Origin: Viscum album
Lineage: Eukaryota > Streptophyta > Magnoliopsida > Santalales > Viscaceae
Length of the DNA stretch: 64,000 nucleotides
Reading direction: 5' to 3'
Assembly: GCA_963277665.1 (NCBI GenBank)
Contig: OY728143.1
Span: forward strand, 231,623,591-231,687,590
Shown here: positions 47,571-60,072 of the stretch, in pieces
Layout: each line of letters opens with the position of its first letter
Position numbering within the stretch: the first letter of the stretch is position 1
Translations under genes and position numbers: made by a program
Notes under the pieces: model-generated
Databases searched by the model: none
What the model was told of the DNA's origin: nothing
Seen by the model: the letters and a program-made list of their open reading frames with translations, nothing else

Positions 47571-49118
47571 GATCTGGATTGAATGAGATCCAATATTTAT
47601 GTATTTGAAAAAGTTGGATCATGAAATATTTTTGATGGGGCAAAATTATTATCTTTCTCATAAGAATGTTCAACTATCTACCCATGAGATGATTAAGAAG
47701 CTATAGAAGGATGATATGTAATTACTAATTAGGTTGAGGGATATATCTTATATAAACCATGATTATGAAAGAAATATATGGTTTTAAAACCATGTACGTG
47801 TTCCCTCAATACCAAATTTGACTGAATTATTGGATAATTATCATCATTCTTCATTATCTATTCATCTTAAAAGTTAAAATATGTATAGAGATATAAAATA
47901 TTATTTTTGGTGGGATGACATGAATATATAAATTGGAGAGTATGTATCTCGATTCCTATCGTATCATAATGTTAAGGCTAAGAGTTAGATATAAATAGGG
48001 ATGTTATATCTATTACATATACCAGAATTTAAATTTTAAAACATTACGTTGGATTTCATCATCGAACTCCCCAAATCATTAAATGGGAATAATTATATTT
48101 GGTTTTTAGTTGATTATATTAAAAAATCAGTGAATTCATTTGTTATTATATACCACTTAATTGTTTATCAGCATACTCAGTTATATATTAAGGATTTTTT
48201 TAGATTTCATAGTGTACCACATTGAATGGAATTTGATCTGGATATGAGGTATACCATGATGTTCTGGAAAATATTTTATTTGACTCTGGATATAAAGTTG
48301 AGTGTAAATAAATCATATTATTCCCAAATAAATGCTCAGTTTTAGAGAACTATTAAAACTCTATAAGACTTGTTCAATTCATTTTCAAAAGATTTTAATG
48401 TTTGATGGGATCAACACCTTACTGGGGATGATTACTCGTTCAATAATTTCATTCACATAAAATTAAGATGGATCCTTATTAATCCATTTAAGGGAGTGAA
48501 AAAATCAATCATTTTATGAAGAAATGATAAAAAATATGTATTTTGCACTCGATATTGTTGAATAAATGTGAGATAATATTAGATACATTAAAAAACAAAT
48601 AAGTGTGTCTCAATGTTTACAAATAAGTTATGTCAAAAATAGTGGATGAGATTTAGATTTAAATGTTATTGACATGGTATTCCAATGAATATATTCTCAG
48701 AATAAGGTTATGAGATTTGGAATGAATGTAAATTTGAGCCTTAAATATATCATTCCATTTTAAATTCATGATCATATCAAGATGGTATTTTATCGATTGG
48801 TGCATCCATAGAATCTATCAAATGGTCATGATGTGTTCCACATATCTATCATTAAGAAGTTCATGCATAATTCTTCAAATGTACTAAACTCAAATGTAAT
48901 ACCATAAAACATGATCATTATTATAATGAACATTAAGGGGATATTCTAGATCATTTGGGGAAATTTCCAGAAAATAAGATCACTCTCTTAGTCAATGTTT
49001 TGTGTCCATATCAGAAAATTGAAGAAGTGTTGATGGATCTTGAGGATATTATTAGGGAGACACATCCTATTTTTTTTTGTATCAATGTAACTAAATTTAA
49101 AGTGATAAATTATTATAT
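47571..49118 (+). pseudogene. G4 integrase remnant
   Basis: HHSSLSIHLKS and MYRDIKYYFWWDDM (about 47846-47925) match the HH part of the zinc finger. NITLDFIIELPKSLNGNNYI (about 48038-48100) matches the start of the catalytic core (MDFVxGLPxxxxGxxxI). The C-terminal 64-residue frame (48955-49149) has GKFPENKITLLVNVL and QKIEEVLMDLEDIIRETHPI, matching the chromovirus tail (LRNKxIxLVKVLW..., EEATWE...YPHLF). Confidence 0.8.
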
Positions 49119-49128
49119 GAGGGTAAAA
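49119..49128 (+). other. G4 polypurine tract, decayed
   Basis: GAGGGTAAAA ahead of the 3' LTR. Purine-rich apart from one T. Confidence 0.5.
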
Positions 49129-50489
49129 TTTAACACACATAGATTTTAGAATACACTTATTTTTTAAATTATATATGACTTCTATGTTAGCATATCTCGC
49201 ATTCAACACCGAGTTTGAAGAAATAATTATATACTGACCATTAAAATTGGTGGTATGAAAAGGAATAACCACATATTAAAAATTATTTATAATTTTTTTA
49301 CATAAATAAAGTTTATTGGTATATAAATACACAATTTTTAGAAAAGTCCTTATATGGTTCAAAAATACAACAATCTTAAAAAAGAAATTTATTTCTTTTT
49401 GTGAGAAAATAGTATAATTAATTTCAAATTTTTTAATAAATTAATTTTATAATATTAAATTATTTTTAATAATTTTTAGGTAATAATTATATTATAGTGA
49501 AATTTTTATGATTTCTGAAATGTTTGATTATTTTGATGAATTTTAAATAATACATTCTTTTACTAAAAACTATGTTTTATTATAAAACATTTTAGAATAT
49601 ATATGTTTTTTAAATGTTTTTAAAACAAACATATGGTCATTCATATTATTAGTAGTTAATTTAAGTTCACAATAATAAATTTTAAGTTGGATTATGGTAT
49701 AATTGTTTTTAGAATCCAGTAAACATTTTTTATAAAATTTCTTTTCATTGTATATTTCATGTTGTTTATTTTTAAATTAAATTCATCATCTTATATGAAT
49801 GGAAAAGTGAAAAATAAATACCATATTTGTAAAAATGAAGCTAAATTTTGTTAAATAGTACACTTTTATATTCGGTCAATGTTTATAGTACCATTGGTGA
49901 ATATATGACACCTCGGTAAGTTTAAAACGAGTAAACATGGTTATTATGTTGATATAAGGATTTAGAATTTCTATAACACATTATTATATCATATTTTATT
50001 AATGGTGGTTATTTATTTCTATCCATGTGTTAAAACATTTTCCCATTGTCCAATTTTTCTTTGAAATTTACTATTATATTGTTTTTAGAACAGAATAAAT
50101 ATAAAATGTCACTGTCTTGATTTTAATAACATTAATATTTTTTTTATGTGGATAAAAGGTTTTTATGTTTAGTTATAAAAATATATTTTAAATAATAAAT
50201 ATTATTATTTTAATTTCAATTCATTTTTAATTTTTATTTATTAAATAATTACCATAAATTTTTATACAATGTTGAGAGAGTGCTTCTGAAAATAGTGGAA
50301 AAAATAATGTAAAATATTTAAAAAATATTAAAAGTAATTTTTTTGAAATGAATAATTGGTAAAAATTATTTCACTAATAAAAATATTGTATTTTTGGTGT
50401 TATAAATGATTATATTTCAATTAAATCATTGTCTTGATGTATTTAAAGTCAGATTAAACGAATAGTTTCAAAAATGAAAATAATTATAA

Positions 50490-53102
50490 TGACCCACCCT
50501 TATTACAAAACATAATATTGAATTTATGTCAAGTAATAAATTACATTCATATTGTGGATATTTTAAAGTTTATAGTTTTAGATAATTGTTAAATAATACA
50601 TATATAAAATTCCAAATTCATATAGATAATATACCAGAATGATAGTATCCATTTCATCGAAAATATAATTCTTTTTAAATAAAACAACTTTTCTTTGAAA
50701 AATCTTCATAAAATTTATCTTGGCTTCCATATTTGACTTACACATCCTTATAACCTGTTAAAATCATTTAAAGTCTTTGGATGAGCATTGAAATCTTTGT
50801 AATGGATATAAAAAAATGAAAGAAAACATTATTCCATGAATAATTGTAACATATGAAATCACTTTCAAAAAAAGACATTCTTGTTACCCATATAAACATA
50901 CTTTATGAAGCTTGATATTTCCATGAGGTATACACAAAATATATAGAACAAAAATAGAACCAAAAAGTTATATTTAGAAATCAATTACATAATCTTGTAA
51001 CCCTCTCATCTACAATATAATTTGCAACCCTCACGGCTACCTTACAATGTAACCCTCACGACTAGCTTATTGTGTAACCATCACAGTTTCAGTTGGAGTG
51101 ACCATATGGATGAACGCTAACTTACACATACCGAATGAATTTTGAGGAAAAAATAGGTCCCAGACATTATCATAAACAATTCCCAATAACTATAACATTA
51201 TCCTATAACATGAAGAATTTAATAAAAACATTTCTTTTGAATATCATAAAACAGAATTTTAAAAGAGGATTTGAAAAGAAAGTCCCCTTAAAAATATTAT
51301 ATAATTGAAGTGAGACTTAATATATTAAATGGAATATGTATATAAACATTATATACACATAATTAAATATAATTTAAACAAAATTAATCAAATAATCTAT
51401 TTTAATACCACATAAATAATGATGTAGAAGGTTAACCCAATGAATGGAAATTGGATTAAAAATTCTCTTACCTCAGGTTGGCTTACTAAAAACTCATTTA
51501 AACCATATGTATAAGGGTTAAAAGAGTGTTATTAATATATTCTAGAAACATATTAATGTTTATAACCACTTATTTGATCATTTTATAGCATCATTCCCCC
51601 TTTAATTATTAGTATTTTGTTCTATCCATTGTTTTGGGTGCGTTCTTTTCATGATTTCCATGGCCGGTTTGTATTTGAGTTTCTGGTCATATATAAATGA
51701 ATTTACATAAGTTTAATGAAATTTTATTCATATGTTTCAATAATATATAATGATACCACAAATCATTTGGTGATCATGTAGTATTATTGAATATTTGAGA
51801 AAACATTAATGATGTTTGTTTAGATAATTTTTGGCAGTTCCTTTATAATCATGAACCCGTTTCATTATATAAATTAATTTAATTAATAATTCATTACAGA
51901 ACATAAAATATGTTAAAAAAGAAAATATACATCCTTATATAGACATTAAAAGGGTTTTATGATCATATTTTAAGGAATTAATGAAAATTAGAAACACATC
52001 GTCCATGATTTTGGTAAATCGGTAAATCGTAGGCGGTGTTTTAATTTTTAGAAGAAGAGAGAGAGGAAAGGCAGAAAGATGATGAATATTTTACATGAAC
52101 ATGTTAACTTATTGAATATATAATATTCTGGATATTTTCATATTTCTTGGATATGTTTAGGGAAAGAGTTTATAAGAAAAAAGTGCAATTGGAATGAAAA
52201 CATATGTAAAAGGAAGAGGATTCTTACCGCTTGATCTCTTCTCCCTGAGATCCTCATTAAGGCCTTTGGTTTTGGAATTTTGGTTAGACCAGAAGGACTT
52301 GGACAGGGGGAATATCCTATACGAGGGGATTTTAAAAAACCTAGACAATTCTCAAGGCCTTAGAGGTGTGTGAGAAAGAAGGGAATGAGGGTGATATTTA
52401 TAGTGGAGGAGAGGAGGATTTTTACATTATTTTAATCATTATTATAATATTTTTACTCAATTTACAAACTATTTTTGATTAATGTGACCCCAAATACTAA
52501 TAATTTCATGTGAGTTTGAACAAAGTGGGCTTACATCATCTTGTCATCACCTATGATGTAGTAAAACAAGTATTTAGCATTTATCGTAATTTATAGTATT
52601 TTACTATTCATCAAAAATTCTAAAAATTCTAAAAAATAATAAATATTCAACCTAAATTTTTTTCAATATGTAGAATATAAAAAAGTTCTCCATATTTTTG
52701 AAAATAACTTTCTAAATATTATTAATTAAATTTTTAAATAAAATCATAATTTATTTAGAAATAACAATTTTAAATCTATAACTCATTTTTTAACACCTAG
52801 AAAAATTAATCAACATCACATTAACTAATAACCTTAAGAAAATAAAATAATAATAAAATTTACTATTCGTAAGTCTGATATTAGTATTCATATTACTATT
52901 CATGATCATATTTTACTATTCACCCAACAAAAGTTGGTTCTATCAAACTCCAAATAAATTACTTAAAACATCCATAGATGAACATTTTTTGAGATTAAAA
53001 TCATATAAGTGGAAATTTTTTGTTAAAAGGATAGTTATAACAATATAGTTAAAACAAACATTCACGAATATCAATTTATTTTAAAAAAATTGGGTTGTTA
53101 CA
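50490..53102 (-). mobile_element. L1: probable solo LTR inserted in G4 3' LTR
   Basis: A segment of about 2.6 kb is absent from the G4 5' LTR. On the - strand it begins TGTAACAACCC and ends GGGTGGGTCA, matching LTR ends. ATAAT stands on both sides (50486-50490 and 53103-53107), a target duplication if one base at the left end is shared. A TATA box on the - strand (52395-52402) fits an LTR. No coding domain is seen, so a solo LTR left by LTR-LTR recombination is the simplest reading. Confidence 0.6.
52395..52402 (-). promoter_or_regulatory. TATA box in L1
   Basis: TATAAATA on the - strand, followed by a C/T-rich stretch (tcaccctcattcccttctttc), as in plant LTR promoters. Confidence 0.55.
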
Positions 53103-53837
53103 ATAATGAATTCTTTTAATAAAATAGTTTATTAAATAATTTATATTTTTTAAAAATCATGAAAGACAAAAATTATGATAACAACTGGTCAAATTATTCT
53201 TCCCATGGAAAATTATGATCTTATATTTAACTTATAATTAAAATTATAACCCTTTAAAATTGAAAAAATGATTAATATGGTCAAGGATAAATTTTTTTTA
53301 TCAAGGTTAAATAAAAAATATATCAGTTCAAATGACATAAAAACATTGTTAGACCCCACTGGTAGATTTATTTCATTCAAAACCTTATCACCTTTAAATA
53401 TGAGTTATTTTGGGGCCATTTTTTCAAGACTACAATATAATAATATTTTAAAACATTGAAAATTTATTAGAGTTCCACACACCTCAATTATAAAAGTTAA
53501 CATCCTCCCCTAAATTCAACATAACAATAGATCCATTTATCTCAACCAAAAATTCCAAAATCACTTCTATAAATCATTATTCAAGTAATTAAGTTCTGGT
53601 TTTTTGAAAAGAAAATCTCGTCTACCTTAAAAAAGGGTATATAAAGGATATCTACCAAAGAATAGGTAATTGTCTCTACCGACTCTTTCATGTTAAATTA
53701 TCCTTATACTTACTATAAAACACATAAAATAATAATAAAATAACATAAAAATTATTAAAATATTACTAAAAGATTATAATGATTCTAGAAAAACAATTTT
53801 CCTCCCCTTTTATATCATATGAAAAGAAAAAACATCC

Positions 53838-54240
53838 CTCGTTCGAACATAATGTTTAATGTATCCACATAGAGACATAATTAATTTACCATCTCTAGTT
53901 TAAAAGGATGTTTATTAATGTTTAATAAGTGAATATATATTATACATATGATATAATTATTATTTTATAATTATAATATCATATCTAACATCTTAACATT
54001 TAATATGTTGGAAAAAAAACAACATCAATCATGCCTACGTGTAGACTAACACCTCCATGAAGCAATGAGATTCATTTTTCATTTTCATTTGACATGGATG
54101 GTTATGATAATATAAATAATTAAAATATTAATATTATATAAAAAATATTTTATATAGTTGAATTATTTTTTACCTTTCTTCCATTCCATCCATTGAAAAC
54201 TAAAAACAATATTCATGTTTACGTACGTCTTAATCTATAC
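53838..54240 (+). repeat. Three copies of the 187-bp LTR repeat in G4 3' LTR
   Basis: Cores near 53838, 54028 (catgcctacgtgtagactaa) and 54212 (tcatgtttacgtacgtctta). The first is badly decayed. Confidence 0.6.
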
Positions 54241-56282
54241 ATGAATGGCGTAATTTATTTTTCTAAATAAATATTTTATAGATGACTCAAAACATAAATA
54301 TATTGTATATACATGATATTTATATCATGAATAAACTTCAATATATGAGGTAAACATGAGAAAGGTTCTAGACCAAAATAAGCGAATCAAAAGAAACTTG
54401 AAAAAAGGGGTTAATATCCAAAATAATGATAATATTAAAATATTATTAACAAATAGGAAATAAAATGTTATTTATCGATCATATATAATATTATATATAG
54501 GAATTTGGTTATAATAATAAAGAATAATTAGTCAATGTTTATTATACAATAGTTTTAATGTGATTATGTGGAAAGTCAATCTTAAGGAAATGGATTTTAT
54601 CTCAATTACCACTCGATTAAGACTTAGTGGGTATTATTATGATATTTAATTAAATATGGTGTATGTAATGACATATTTTTTTATTTATTATAAATATATA
54701 TTTATTAATTATGATTAATGTTTCAATCCAATTTTATTCATCCAAGGGTTTACAATTTGAATTCTTCCAATGTTGTGAGAATTTATTTTTAAATATAATT
54801 TCTTGGGATTACTCTTATTTTCACTAATGGATGATTATAATATTTAATATATATTTTTATGATATATATATTTAATGAGTTTATATAAATTCCCCAAAAT
54901 GATTCTCTCTTTTCAATTGAATCCTGAAAACTAAAACATAGAAGAAAAAATGTTCTTTATCTTAATGAATGAATGTATATTTCTTCTCGACATCCATATT
55001 AATAAAACTCAATAGAATATATTTTTTTAAAATAAAATGAATTATTAAAGAAATTTTATATTATCCCTGAAATTTTAAAACGTTTTAAAGGAATATTTAT
55101 AATGTTGTTTAAAATTTCCATTTTTTACATTATCTATAATAAATCAAAATGAATGTTTTTAACGTATATATTTTCAATATACTATCAATCAACAAAAAAT
55201 AATTTATACACCTTTAGATTATTCTAAAGGATTTAAATGGTTTGATAAATAAAAATAATTATTAAAATTTATTTTAATTATACAATTCTATTATCATTAT
55301 TTCATCAAAGGGCTTGATTTTATAAAAAAATATATAATTTCAATTAGCTGAAGTCCACATTTTTTCTCTTATTAATTTTCTTTTCATTAACATTCAGATG
55401 AAACATTCACTTTCTTGTGATCATATTTAATTTAATATTACATTTTTAAAAAATATCTATATTATTTGATATAATTTAATTTATCATTTCTAAAACCATA
55501 TACCATTAATACAAATGATGGTTTACTATGGTAGTTATTTTATTTACCTGGGATATAATTATATTCCATATTATCTACTCAATAGGATTATTTTTTAATA
55601 ATCCGTATTTTTATGATTTAAATTGATCATTAAAAATTTGAGAAAAACATTGGAAATGCAAGGATATATGGGTACAACATATGGATATCATCTCAACGCA
55701 TCGACAGGTCTCATAGGACAAACAAGTTGGAAAAAGTAATTACATGGGTTTATTTTGAGAATAATAACCCATTATTAAAAATACCTTTGTATAGGGACTT
55801 GATGGTAAATAAATCATTATGTTGGAAGTAATGATCTAAATATTAATCATTTAATTAAATTAAAATTCATATATCAGTATCCATGATATTAATTCATTTA
55901 TATTATCTACGGTGGAATTTCATGCTAATTTTATTTATTTAATAGCATGTGTTTTTAGTTATTTTCCATTATAGTTTTCTTATTCTATATTTACTCATGA
56001 TAGATTCAATTTTATGTTACCTATTATTATTAATCTAATATCACACATTATTTTTTTCCTTTTCCCTCTGATGTGAAATATAATGTTATGAAAAATATTA
56101 AGTATGGGAGAGTATTTATTGTGCTATGTTTTTTATTTCTAACGTAATATAGGAAATATATAGGTACAAGGTTCCTCAAGACTGCTAAACTTCTCATTAC
56201 TTCATGGTGATATACCCTTAATATTATATACGTTTATTAATACGAACACTGTATCTATGCTACTAGAATTGGGATTGTTATA

Positions 56283-56792
56283 CTATTATTACTAAAAAGT
56301 TTTAAATAATGTCTTTGTGGAAAAAATGCATTATTTTCTTTATTAGTTTAAAAAAAGTTTCATCCCATTAAATATTAAGTATAAAATATTATCAAGAAAT
56401 ATTTTATTATTAAAAAGTGATTTATTAAAATAAATTTGAACCTATTTTTAATTTTTATAAAATGTTTTAAAAGTAATATTATTTTCATTTTATGAAAGAC
56501 GAAATTTTAACAATGGTGTAAATAAAATAATTATTTTAACATATAAAACAAGAATTATATTTCCTATCATCATAAATATTATTTTATTTGAAAATTATTT
56601 TCATGTTTATTTGTTTTTTCAAAGAAAATACATTTCAATTATTTTTTGAATTTTTAGTTTTTAATAGTATCAAGAGTTAAGAAAACTTTTCCCTAATTTC
56701 AAATAAATATTTGTCATATTATTTTAAATTTATTTTCATTTAAATAAAAATTAAATAATGATTTATATATTTAATTGGGAATATAATATTAT
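56283..56792. other. Gap between G4 and G5, unassigned
   Basis: 510 bp of AT-rich sequence. No coding, repeat or terminal signal is seen. Confidence 0.5.
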
Positions 56793-59288
56793 TGTAACAC
56801 TCCGAGATTTTCTTTGAAATACATTTTTAAATAATTTTATTTCTTAAATAGATTGTTTTGCACATAATAGAAAGTATAAATGAACCAAAAATTATTATTA
56901 AAATATTATATGTACATTACAACATAGATATAATTTTTTTTAATGAATAGGTATTAATAATTTATGATATAAATATCAAAATCAATATTATTGAATTATT
57001 ATCTTATTATAAAATGATCACACATTTTTTTGAAGTAATTTTATTATTCCAAAATTTGTTTACTTGAAACAATTTTTTTTCTTTTATTTAGTTGATATTA
57101 AGATATAAAAGATCTACATAGTTCATTTGAAAACATTTATTTAATTTTATAATTAATAATTTCACAATAATCTTAAATTATTTCATTCATAATTTTCTAA
57201 AAAAATTATTTTTCCAAGAATTATGTAAATTATTAATTTATATTCAAAAATGTATTTTCTTTTAAAAATTTACAAGGTAGAATTATGTTTTTCATGTTAT
57301 TTAAATTTTAATTATTTAATTTAAATTTAAAATAATAAAATTATGATTTTTATATCAATTTTACACTTAAATTTTGTATAGACATATTTTATGTTTAAAA
57401 AAATCATTTTCCTAAAAAAAAAATTCATTGGGTTTTGCCGATTTAATTTTATATTAAATATTGAAATGTATATTTCATTGATTTTTAAAAATGTTTTATA
57501 TATTTAGAATAAGGAGTTTCATGTTTGGTAGTTATTCATATTTTATTTTTATTTAATGTGAATAGTAACCATTGTAACTTTTTTTACAATGATAAAGGGT
57601 AAATAGGTTAATACCTGTTAAAAATAAAGTGAAGAAGACAAGAAAATGTCCCTAAAACATATCCAAAATTTATTTTCTGGTTCAAGATAATTCATAAGAA
57701 TACATGGTTCCTATATATGACCATTTTTTCTATTATAAAGTGATTACTACCATTATAATATTTTATTTAATTAAAGACAAATATGTCCCAATCGTAATTT
57801 TAGGGACTATAACATTTTTAATATGGATTTTTCTAGAGGATATATTAAACTAATACTATTAATTTGAAATATAACAGACTAAAATACATCTTTATAACTT
57901 ATTTTTAATTTTTTGGGAAAAAATAATTTCTTTAAATGCTTGCGAAACACCAAGACATTAATTATTCAATCAATGGAACAATCAAATAAATGTGAATAAA
58001 ACATTAAAATAAATATATTTTTGAGATAATTAATGTCATCCATGAATTTTTTAGATGGCCTTCTCATATTAGGGATATTTTAAAATACTTATTTATATGT
58101 TATCTTTTAGTATGGATTTTATGATACTCATTGTAATGAATAGCGCCTAAAATGGAAATTATGAATGATTTATAGTAAATAATATTTTATTAAATGATAT
58201 AAAATTCCTAAAAATCATTATTTTGTCCAAATTTTTTGGATAAAGTTTAAAATTCAATTCCTGATCCATCATTTCTTTTTTTGAATTTCATAGTGATTAT
58301 ATTAACCATGAATGTGTAAAAATCCATGTTGTCACGGTAAGAGTTAAACGGGGTAAATAAGGGTAAAAACAAAATATAATGTAATAAACATTATCCAAAA
58401 ATATCCAAATTAATTTGTTAATGAATATTATTCAACACTTATATACTATGTATCTAAATGGAGTTATTTAATGGACACTAATCTATGAAAATACTTATAT
58501 AATTTTTAAATCAAAGAGAGTTAGAAAAATCAACTCTCTTTGTTTTTAATAATTTTTTTATTGAAAAATGGGTACAAAAAAATATGAATGAATATATATG
58601 TTTTTTTGGGGTTAATATATATTTTTACATTAAAGAAATTTAATTTAAATTTATAGAAATTATATAATTACCTTTAATTCATATTCGATGTTAAAATAGT
58701 ATTTATTTAATTAATAGAAAAATAAAATAACTAATTCTAAAAAAATATATCTTGATATATTTTGGATGAGTTAATGTGTCTAAATGTTTTATAGATATAT
58801 ATGAAATCATTTATATATTTTAAATCATTATATTCTAATTAACCCTTGGACTCATTTTATTTGAATTAAAATTAAAAGCTTAGTGTCATAATTGACATTT
58901 GTAATAATTTATCACAATAATAATTTATGAAATTATAAAAAATATATAAAAATATTATATTTGGACATATTAATGGAATTAATTTCCAAAAATTAAATAT
59001 TTCCCATTTATTAGTAATTTATTATTTATAGTAACATTATCAACGCTTTTATAATTAAATTAATGGTTACCATGGTTAAGGTAAAAAACATAATTAACCA
59101 AGGGGTTAATTAAAACTATAAGGTCTAAAATTACACCTACACAAGACTAAATGTTATTGGATTATGAGATTAATACCCTATAAATGTAAAATATATCAGT
59201 AAATTTATATTTTATGCATTTAACATGATAAATTAATTTATTATAATTTAATCTTTTGAGAAAATCAAAAAGTTCCCCTCAACTAAAT

Positions 59289-59296
59289 TATAAAAG
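59289..59296 (+). promoter_or_regulatory. TATA box in G5 LTR
   Basis: TATAAAAG, 349 bp before the first repeat core, the same arrangement as in G3 (350 bp). Confidence 0.6.
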
Positions 59297-59637
59297 AGAA
59301 CCACTCCCTAACTTATTTGCCCCACATTGAGCCTTCTAGATCACCCATAATCTAAAAATATATCTTTTAAAAATTAATAGACACATTATAGATGTTATTT
59401 TCATCTCAAACGTCCAACCCTACATCCTTTTATGGGAGATCCAAAAGAGATGTTTCGATGAAGTGGTAATATCCTTAACCAATCCCATTATTTTTATACT
59501 ATTTATCACCTCCTATTAATATAATATGTTTATAAAAAATAACAATTTAGTTATCCTAAGTATGTTGAAATTTTATTATTATTAAAAAAACACCATTATA
59601 AACCCCCTTCCCAATCAAACAATAAGTGAAAGTATCG

Positions 59638-60072
59638 CTCGTGCATACGTACGACCTACCATCTCCACACGGCGATAAAATTAAATTTTCATCACATTAT
59701 TTCATGTTTGGGTATTATGATGGGATTAATGATTATATATTATATTTATAATATATTTATACTTTTGGAATGAAAATATCATGACTAAATTCTTTTCATG
59801 TAATCTTTTTGGATATGACAACGTCACTCATGCATACATATGGACTACCACCTCCACGATGTGATGTGATTCGTTTTTTATTTCATATTTCACATTGGTT
59901 GTAACAAGGATGGATTTTATGAATATAGATGATATATATAACCTTGTAATTTTTCTGTAAAGTTTTAATAATATTTACCTTTATTTTAATCCATTATTCA
60001 AAACATGGAAACCACATTCATGTGTAACTATGGCATACCGTCTTAGTGAACAATGTAATTCATTTTTTTCAT
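59638..60072 (+). repeat. Three copies of the 187-bp LTR repeat in G5
   Basis: Cores near 59638 (ctcgtgcatacgtacgacct), 59825 and 60017, each followed by a ccatctccac-like block and a ttcattttt-like block. Spacing 187 and 192 bp. Confidence 0.7.

Larger units (their letters stand above)
31424..56282 (+). mobile_element. G4: old Ty3/gypsy element with 4.5-kb LTRs, split by S1 and L1
   Basis: The 5' LTR (31424-35934, 4511 bp) and the 3' LTR (49129-56282, about 4.54 kb after removing the L1 insertion) share blocks in the same order. Internal sequence is about 4.65 kb without S1 and carries a decayed gag before S1 and RT, RNase H and integrase remnants after it. The termini TTTAACACCC and ...GTTATA are decayed forms of TGTAACACCC and GTTACA. 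No perfect target duplication is found; the flanks ACTTT and CTATT are only similar. Its structure and LTR repeats mark it as a relative of G3. Confidence 0.8.
49129..56282 (+). repeat. G4 3' LTR, interrupted by L1
   Basis: Starts TTTAACACAC and ends ATTGTTATA. Blocks up to about 50460 match 31424-32860 and blocks from about 53140 on match 32870-35934. Removing L1 leaves about 4.54 kb, the size of the 5' copy. TATA box at 53638-53647; repeat cores near 53838, 54028 and 54212. Confidence 0.75.

Noticed and set aside
31419..56287. Target duplication for G4 (ACTTT against CTATT)
   Set aside because: The match is imperfect and one flank is a T run, so it cannot be called.
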